A stretch of 64,000 bases of DNA from Helianthus annuus (taxonomy: Eukaryota; Streptophyta; Magnoliopsida; Asterales; Asteraceae). The notes under the pieces were generated by a model, which made no database searches, had not been told where the DNA came from, and saw only the letters and a list, made by a program, of their open reading frames with translations. Of the stretch, positions 57,489 to 64,000 are shown one piece after another. A program made the translations under genes and the position numbers. Numbering within the stretch: the first letter of the stretch is position 1; the number at the start of each line of letters is the position of its first letter. Location: positions 91,879,948-91,943,947 of the forward strand of contig NC_035438.2 of the NCBI RefSeq assembly GCF_002127325.2, read 5' to 3'.

Positions 57489-58607
57489 ATAACTATAGGG
57501 AATTAGGCTAGACACGACCTAGTCCGGGTCGCTGTCTTAGAGACCTAGACTATAGTTAGGAACCAACAGACCAAACTTATGTGCTATACCCAGCTATTTC
57601 TCGCTATCACTGCACTCGAATTTTCAAATAGAGTCAGGCGATTTAGTCGGGATTAGGTGTGAAAACCGCAAACTCTCGACTAAATTGCTTGGTCAATGCC
57701 GATTTTATCAATTTATCAATGATTTCCTCATTATTTTCAATAACGAACGAGGAGAATTTATACCAAATCAGGAGTGAAATGCATATTTTGATGAATAATC
57801 TTCTCAATATTCACTAAAACAAGGAAGAAATTGCTAAGCCAGGGGTGAAACCCAAACCTTGGCAACTTATTCCAACTTTTACTCATCTCACCAAGGCCTC
57901 GACGGACTCCAACGACCTGAACTCATGAGTATGACCTAGGGAATACATGCTGAATGCCCAAGAATTGAGGCGAAAGCACGATCCCGAAAGTCAAAATGTG
58001 ACGACAAGTCTATTGAGAATAGTCGAATCGCTTCGGGTAGTCGATGTCTAGTAGCCGCAGATGATCTAATTCTCGATTTTCGTATTTCTGAGTCGGCAGT
58101 TGTCACTCTGACGATTCGTCGATTTTATGTGTTTTATGTGAAATTACCTATCTATGTGTTTAATTTTTTTAGAATTATTCGATTTTTGCTATCACTTGGA
58201 TCGACACACACGACTCGCATTTGCTCTTCTATCTCAATACGCTAACAAGTTGCTACAAATCTAAACGACATTACGCTAACGATATACGCTTATACTATAC
58301 TCGATTATACTACACTACTCGACATGTTATACGCGATCGCCATACGCGAACGACACGCGAGCTTTGAATGATAGGTTTCTGTATTCTGACTGCCTCTGTG
58401 ATTAGATAGGAATGTGCTTCTGTGTTATGTGTCTCTGTGCTCTACGTGCTTATGTTCTTCTGTGATTACGTGAATATGTGATTATATGCTTATGATTTTA
58501 TGTGATACATGTTTCGACGTGTTCCTGAGCTTTAGTAAGTAGTAGACGTGTGAGGTGAGATTCGATTTTGATGTCTCTGAGACCTACGACGATGTCTGTT
58601 GCAGACC
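57489..58607 (+). other. H2 5' leader
   Basis: About 1.1 kb non-coding. Beyond the hairpin next to the primer-binding site nothing was recognised. H1 has lost most of it. Confidence 0.65.
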
Positions 58608-61600
58608 ATGTCGTCATCCGGACACCGAACCCCAATTACCCGCCAAGAGAAGAGAGACAGACGCCTTGCTGCTATCATCGCCAAGCAAGTGGCAAAAGCT
58701 GTGAGCGATGTCTATGAAAACGTCAGCAAATCTTCTGAGGAGTCGTGAACCTAAGCTCCTAAAGATGCTAACAAGATTGTTTTTAGCTTCAAACAGATCA
58801 AGGCATGCGGACCAAAAGAGTTTACCAGAGAAGATGGCCCTACCGCCATGTTTCAATGGTTTGATTCGGTTGAAGTCACTCTGCGCCAAAGCGGCTGTCC
58901 GGAAAATCTCCGTACCCTAAATGCAACCGGCGTTTTCCAGTCCCGAGCTCTAGACTGGTGGACGGCCGAACGAAACAAACGCGGGAATGATGCAGCTTAT
59001 GAGCTGACTTGGGAAGAGCTGAAAGCCATCATGATGGACGAATTCTGCCCTCCCCATGAACGCCAAAAGCTGGAGGACGAGTTTTGGAACATCAAGCAGA
59101 AGGACGGAGACAACGCTGCCTTGACAGATCGCTTTAAACAGCTCAGCATCATCTGTCCCGATCAAGTCAAGACGTCAGACATGGCCATCAAGAAGTACAT
59201 TCGAGCTCTACCCGATTGTGTTGCCGATTTTGTTCACGCCGCGAAAACCTCATCAATTGAGGAGACTTACTTGCTTGCCGCCGAGATCAATGACAAGCGA
59301 GTAAAAGTTGGTTTCTGGGATAAGCCCTCCAAGTCTCTGCATCAAGCCACCACTGCATCGACCGCCGACACCACCACTACTCAACCATCCAAGTCCTCAC
59401 GCCGCAAGAAGAAGCACAACAACAGCAGCTCCAGCAATAAGAACTGTACTGTCACTACCACTGCTGCTCCTCTGCAAGCCGTACCGGCTCAGTAGCAGTC
59501 TCATCATCGACCAGCACCAGTTACTCAAGCGCCGCCCGCAAAGCGTGCTTACACAGGTCCCCACCCGCTCTGCCCGACATGCTCATATCATCATCCGGTG
59601 GGTCTTGCCTGTCGTTTCTGCGCTCATTGCAATTTGTACGGCCATTTTACTGCCAATTGTCGCTATGGTCCTCGTCAAGCCCCAGTTCAAGCCACTGCTC
59701 ATCAAGCTCTACTTCCAGCCCCGCAAGGCCAACACGCAGCTCAAGCACCCGCGATCAACGCTCGAGTCTGCTTTGCATATGGTGACCCTAACCACTTTGC
59801 AAACATGTGCCCGAACAGGATTGTGAAGCAAGAACCCCAGCAGCAGCAACAAGCAGCCCGCGCCAGAACCTTCAACATCAATGCTCGTCAAGCCCAGGCT
59901 GACAACAACGTGGTTAATGGTACAATCCTTGTGAATGGTATATATGCATCATGTTTGTTTGATACTGGAGCCGATAACAACTTTGTGTCATTTGAATTCA
60001 AGAAGCTCCTTAGTCGTAAGCGTCTTATCTCCCCTCATCATTCGAAGTTGAAGTCGCTACTGGAAGAACTGTCGCCGTTAATTCTGTTCTTCATGAATGT
60101 ACTCTTGAGCTCAACAATCACATCTTCCCAATCGACCTTATTCCGATGCAGCTCGGAAGTATTGACATCATAGTAGGCATGGACTTTCTTCGCGATATCG
60201 ATTTCCACATCGACCTCATTACCGCCCAGTCGTGATATCGATTTCCGCATCGACCTCATTCCTGGAGCTAACCCCGTAGCCAAAGCCCCTTATCGACTCG
60301 CACCATCTGAGATGCGGGAACTCTCGAACCAACTCCAGGAGTTACTTGAGAAAGGCTTTATTCGCCCGAGCACCCCTCCTTGGGGCGCACCAGTCCTTTT
60401 CGTCTAAAAGAAGGATGGGTCGTTCAGGATGTGTATCGACTACCGAGAATTGAATAAGCTGACCATCAAGAACCGATACCCTCTATCTCGCATCGACGAT
60501 TTGTTTGATAAGCTACAAGGTGCTACATGTTTCTCAAAGATCGATCTACGCTCAGGTTATCATCAACGTTTGGTTCTCGAGTTACTCCAGGGGAATCAAC
60601 TCTATGCCAAGTTCTCCAGGTGCGAATTCTGGTTAGAAGAGGTTCAGTTTCTGGGTCACATCGTGAATAGTCAAGGTATCCATGTCGACCCTGCGAAGAT
60701 TGAAGCAGTTAAGAGTTGGATTACACCAAAGAATCCGTCTGAAGTCCGTCTTTTCTCGGATTAGCGGGTTATTATCGACGGTTCATCGAAGGATTCTCTA
60801 AGATCGCTATGCCGCTTACCGTTCTTACGCATAAAGACAGGTCTTTTGTTTGGGGAACCGAACAAGAGTCTGCTTTCCAAACCCTCAAGCATATGCTTTG
60901 CAATGCTCCTGTTCTCATGTTGCCTGACGGAAACAAGGATTTCATTGTCTATTGTGATGCTTCCAACCTTGGTCTTGGTTGCGTTCTCATGCAGCGGGAC
61001 TAGGTTATAGCTTACGCATCTCGTCAGCTCAAAATCCACGAGAAGAACTATACAACCCATGATCTCGAGCTAGGCGCGGTTGTCTTTACATTAAAGATAT
61101 GGCGACACTACCTGTATGGTACCAAGTGTACGATCTTCACCGATCACAGGAGTTTACAACACATCTTTAATCAGAAAGAACTTAACATGCGTCAACGCCG
61201 ATGGGTAGAACTTCTTAACGATTACGACTGTGAGATTCGTTATCACCCAGGAAAGGCAAATGTTGTTGCCGACGCGCTCAGCAGATGTAGTTATTTGCTT
61301 AGTATTCGCAATACTCAAGCCCAGCACGATCTCGGAACCCTCATCCGCGAAGCCCAACATGCTTGCTTTAATGAACGCACCTTGAAGAAAGAGAGGATTT
61401 ATCACGATGGAGCTCAGCTTGTAAGCAAATCAAATGGGATCTTCTATTATCTAGACCGAATTTGGATCCCTAAGCGGACCGAATTACGAAAGATTTTAAT
61501 GGATGAAGCCCACAAATCTCGGTATTCTATTCATCCCGGTGCCGACAAAATGTACCAGGACCTTCGTTACAAGTACTGGTGCCCGGGAATGAAAAGAGAT

Positions 61601-62757
61601 ATCGCCCTCTATGTCGGAAGATGCCTGACTTGTGCTAGGGTCAAGGCTGAACATCAACGACCTTCTGGCTTGCTCGAACAACCGCCAATCCCTATATGGA
61701 AGTGGGAGAGTATAACTATGGATTTCATAACCAAGCTTCCACCCACGTCATCAGGTCACGACAGCATTTGGGTTGTCGTTGATCATTTGACCAAATCCGC
61801 CCACTTTTTGCCAATGCGGGAAGACTACAAGGTAGAACGACTAGCCCGAATCTACACCGACGAGATCATTTGTAATCATGGTACGCCTCGCGACATCATC
61901 TCTAACCGTGATGCTCGGTTTACCTCGCGATTGTGGGAAACGTTTCAAGAAGCTCTTGGTACGACGCTTAACTTAAGTACCGCATTCCATCCTCAAACCG
62001 ACGGACAGATTGAGAGAACGATCCATACTATTGAGGACATGCTCCGTGCGTGTGTCATCGACTTCGGTGGTAGTTGGAACAAATACATGCCGTTAGTCAA
62101 ATTCTCATATAACAACAGTTATCATGCCAGCATACAAATGGCACCATTCGAGGCCCTATATGGAAGAAGATGTCAATCGCCCATTGTATGGCACTTGATA
62201 GGTCACTCGCAATTAACCGGTCCGGAGCTATTACAAGAAACGACTGACAAAGTCCTTCAGATTCGAGACAACTTGTCGAACGCCCGAGATAGACAGAAAA
62301 GTTACGCCGATAGAAGACGCAAGCCCCTTGAATTTGACGTTGGCGACTACGTACTCCTAAAGGTATCACCTTGGAAGGGTATGGTCAGATTCGGCAAGAA
62401 AGGGAAACTAGCGCCTCGATATGTTGGACCTTTTAAGATTCTGGAAAGGATCGGAAAGTCGCCTACAGACTCGAACTACCGGAGAAACTTAGTAACGTCC
62501 ACCCAACTTTCCATGTGTCGAACCTCCGAAAGTGTCTAGCTGACCATGATCTGATTGTACCTCTCGATGACCTTCAAGTCAACGAAACGCTACACTTCGT
62601 GGAAAAGCCTGTTGAAATCATGGACCGCCAAACCAAGCAACTCAGGCGCTCGCGCATACCTATCGTGAAAGTCCGATGGGAAGGCAAACGAGGTGCAGAG
62701 TTCACTTGGGAACTCGAAAGCGACATGAAGGCAAAGTACCCGCAGTTGTTCAGATGA
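58608..62757 (+). pseudogene. H2 gag-pol polyprotein, broken
   Basis: Gag ATG at 58608; stops at 58746-58748 and 59493-59495. Capsid (MFQWFDSVE, LDWWTAERN), knuckles CAHCNLYGHFTANC and CFAYGDPNHFANMC (C to Y), and protease site LFDTGADNNF. A one-base loss near 60022 shifts protease. The deletion and 27-bp direct repeat (60194-60220, 60234-60260) match H1. Reverse transcriptase has a stop at 60405-60407 and an in-frame 219-bp deletion at about 60566 that removes the FIDD catalytic core. A further one-base loss lies near 60750 and a stop at 61001-61003. RNase H and integrase follow, with an intact finger (HPGADKM...CLTCARVK) and DDE core, open for 450 codons until a one-base loss near 62457. 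The chromodomain-like end (FTWELESDM) stops at 62755-62757. Confidence 0.92.
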
Positions 62758-62815
62758 GAGCCTAGAGAGAGAAAGTAGCAAAAGGTGATCCACGGTGCTG
62801 TGCAACTTTCAGCCT

Positions 62816-62832
62816 AATTTCAGGACGAAATT
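62816..62832 (+). other. H2 pre-PPT hairpin and polypurine tract
   Basis: AATTTC - AGGAC - GAAATT, then AAACAAGGGGAGGC ending at 62850, as in H1. Confidence 0.6.
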
Positions 62833-62850
62833 CCCTAAACAAGGGGAGGC

Positions 62851-64000
62851 TGTAACACCTCGTGTTACCGAATGTCAAAGTCAAAGTCAAAGTCAAGATT
62901 GACTTCTTTGACTATAGTTAGTCAATTCTATGTTGGTGTTTCTGTTAGTTGTATTATGTGGAGTAAGTGCTATTAATCAAAGTGATCGAATGTTCAAATC
63001 GATGTGAAACGCTAAACGACTGTGAATGGTAGGAAGTAACAATGCAATAAAGTCAGTTAATCAATAATCAAGCTAATCGAATCATCATCGAACTCGAAAC
63101 TCGAATTACGCGAATTCTGGTATTAGTATACGTGAGTGTGCCTTATGTGTTACTTGTGCATGTTTACTTTATGTGATGTGTGGTAATCAATCGAAACTCG
63201 AATCGAAACTTGGAACTCAATCGAACTCAATCGAAATCGAATTATGATAAATGGTGGTGAAAAGATAGTGTGAAATATAGATGCTTGTATGTAGATATAG
63301 TGGTTGGGATTAAAAGTAATTTGAATAGGAAACTCTATCGTATTCGTATCATCTCAAATCGAAATCGAAATATCAGAAATCGTCGCACCGAACACTCGAA
63401 ACATGTTGTGGATCGATCAGGCCTTCAGCCGATTGAACAGTCCAGCCGATCGGACAGACCGTCCGATCGGACAGGTTGTCCGATCGGGATGCCTGGCCGA
63501 TCGGCCAGCCCTTTCCTCTTTGGGAAGCCTATAAATAGCCCTGTCATTGTCATTCTTTCCACTTTTGGAAACTCTCTGACCGACCAGCTCGTGCTCTTCA
63601 CTTTTTCTCAGATTTCTCTCAATCCTGGTAAGATTTCATCCTAAATCTTGTACTTTCTTGATCTATACACACTCCTACACCTTTCTATCTTTCAAATCTT
63701 AACTTTTAACCGTGAAATCATCAAGATTCAAGCATTCTAGGATGATGTCATCATGATGTTCTTAAAGAACTTCATGTTTTGGCCTCAATCCACCAGGAAT
63801 AACTTGGATCTAACCGATTTCCACATAAACAAACAAAGATCTACCACAGATCTAAACATATTCACGGTGGAAAAGATTGAAAGATGGATTTTCCAACTTT
63901 CTTTCAACTCTTTTACACTCAATGCTTTCTAACCGGTAGAAACGGAGCTTGAACCCACTCACTAATTACTCTAGTAGTGGTGCGGTTCGAGGTTCGGGAT
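62851..64000 (+). repeat. LTR3 of the H array, cut by the window end
   Basis: TGTAACACCTCG start; matches LTR2 with several percent difference in the part visible. TATA at 63530-63538. Whether it ends the array or leads into a further copy cannot be seen. Confidence 0.9.
63530..63538 (+). promoter_or_regulatory. TATA box, LTR3
   Basis: TATAAATAG in the same context as in LTR2. Confidence 0.7.

Noticed and set aside
1..64000. tRNA, rRNA or other RNA genes
   Set aside because: The only tRNA-like matches are the 12-13-base primer-binding sites next to LTRs; no cloverleaf or rRNA sequence was noticed.

Overview
The window is repeat-dense plant nuclear DNA. Almost every base belongs to a transposable element, and no intact host gene was found. 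The element types (chromovirus-like Ty3/gypsy, Ty1/copia-type leaders primed by initiator tRNA-Met, a MULE transposase, a hAT-type MITE), AT-rich LTRs and decay by C-to-T change point to a flowering plant. The sunflower family is a weak guess from the look of the gypsy elements. Elements are lettered A to I here; these are not established family names. LAYOUT 1-32447, a nest: a MULE transposase pseudogene (30819-31920) is broken by an LTR of family F (F1, to 30816). F1 is broken by a Ty1/copia-type element E (LTR 27259-27706), next to copia-type element D (LTR 25758-26276). D's leader is cut by gypsy element A (+ strand; pol end 2-838; 3' LTR 941-1176 and 23057-25263). A's LTR is split by gypsy element B (- strand, 1177-23051, target duplication GCAAA). 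B's 5' LTR is split by element C (- strand, 10040-20336, target duplication GATAG), a young gag-only element with 3.2-kb LTRs. The B and C steps are proven by target duplications; the outer steps are inferred because the partner halves lie left of the window. LAYOUT 32448-64000: a 513-bp hAT-type MITE with a perfect 8-bp duplication; an LTR and decayed leader of gypsy element G; then a tandem gypsy array of family H with the structure LTR1 (truncated) - H1 - LTR2 - H2 - LTR3. H1 is interrupted by gypsy element I (38171-47653, duplication CTCAT) and by a solo LTR of family F (F2, 48184-51609, duplication GTAAG). HOW IT WORKS TOGETHER: the gypsy elements encode gag (capsid and zinc knuckles) and pol (protease, reverse transcriptase, RNase H, integrase, chromodomain-like tail). 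Every pol copy is broken by stops, frameshifts or deletions, so none is autonomous; only C's gag is open. Young C and I must have moved with proteins supplied in trans or been broken after insertion. MAIN NEW SIGNALS: (1) seven gypsy-type LTR families carry a putative intron inside the LTR, a GTGAGT donor downstream of the TATA box and a TTCAG, TTGCAG or CACAG acceptor about 220-360 bp before the LTR end; (2) a covarying hairpin directly after the primer-binding site in B, C, H and I; (3) a covarying hairpin just before the polypurine tract in A, B, C, H and I; (4) a shared CCGATCGG-type motif vocabulary in LTRs of unrelated copia-type and gypsy elements. All comparisons were made by eye; no alignment, folding or database search was run.
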